NCBI GenBank assembly: GCA_946183765.1 | Contig: CAMHDC010000088.1 | Coordinates: 1-6,165 of the forward strand | From: an uncultured Clostridia bacterium | GTDB lineage: Bacteria > Bacillota > Clostridia > Christensenellales > CAG-138 | DNA: 6,165 bases | Reading direction: 5' to 3' | Shown here: in pieces, positions 6,161 through 6,165 of the stretch | Numbering within the stretch: the stretch's first letter is position 1 | Layout: every line of letters begins with the position of its first letter | Program-made: the position numbers and the translations under genes | Notes under the pieces: generated by a model | What the model was told of the DNA's origin: nothing | Database searches by the model: none | What the model saw: only the letters and a program-made list of their open reading frames with translations

Positions 6161-6165
6161 CGCGA

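Overview
The window is a compact, GC-rich stretch of bacterial chromosome. The gene families (a Flavodoxin_4-type flavodoxin, a DUF1653 protein, a YdcF/DUF218 protein with the clostridial-style lead-in), strong AGGAGG-type ribosome binding sites and extended -10 promoters point to a GC-rich Gram-positive of the Clostridia/Bacillota type, possibly gut-associated. This is an inference from family resemblance. No rRNA, mobile element, CRISPR array or phage signal is present to place it more exactly.

Layout. Five genes run on the minus strand from about 5307 down to 1: sbcD (5307-4177), sbcC (4174-1409), a flavodoxin (1380-928), a DUF1653 protein (876-637), and the N-terminal 204 codons of a secreted, probably lipid-anchored YdcF/DUF218 protein (614-1) that runs off the left edge. 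The gaps between them are 2, 28, 51 and 22 bases, each downstream gene has its own Shine-Dalgarno sequence, and no internal terminator is visible, so one polycistronic transcript is likely. One plus-strand gene, an aquaporin of the AqpZ type (5471-6160), ends five bases before the right edge.

The two transcription units diverge from a 163-base intergenic region (5308-5470). It holds two clear sigma-70-type promoters, each with a 17-base spacer, an extended -10 TG and the -10 hexamer TATACT. A perfect 8-base inverted repeat overlaps the -35 of the aquaporin promoter and is a candidate operator. A shorter palindrome overlaps the -35 of the sbcD promoter.

Function. SbcD (nuclease) and SbcC (Rad50-like SMC ATPase) form the SbcCD complex, which processes DNA hairpins, double-strand-break ends and protein-blocked ends. 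The flavodoxin, the DUF1653 protein and the YdcF-like envelope protein have no known role in that process; their linkage may simply be convenience co-transcription. The aquaporin has the residues of an orthodox water channel. I see no convincing previously undescribed system here: the regulatory region and the composition of the operon are the parts worth a second look. There is no gene-free stretch longer than 300 bases.
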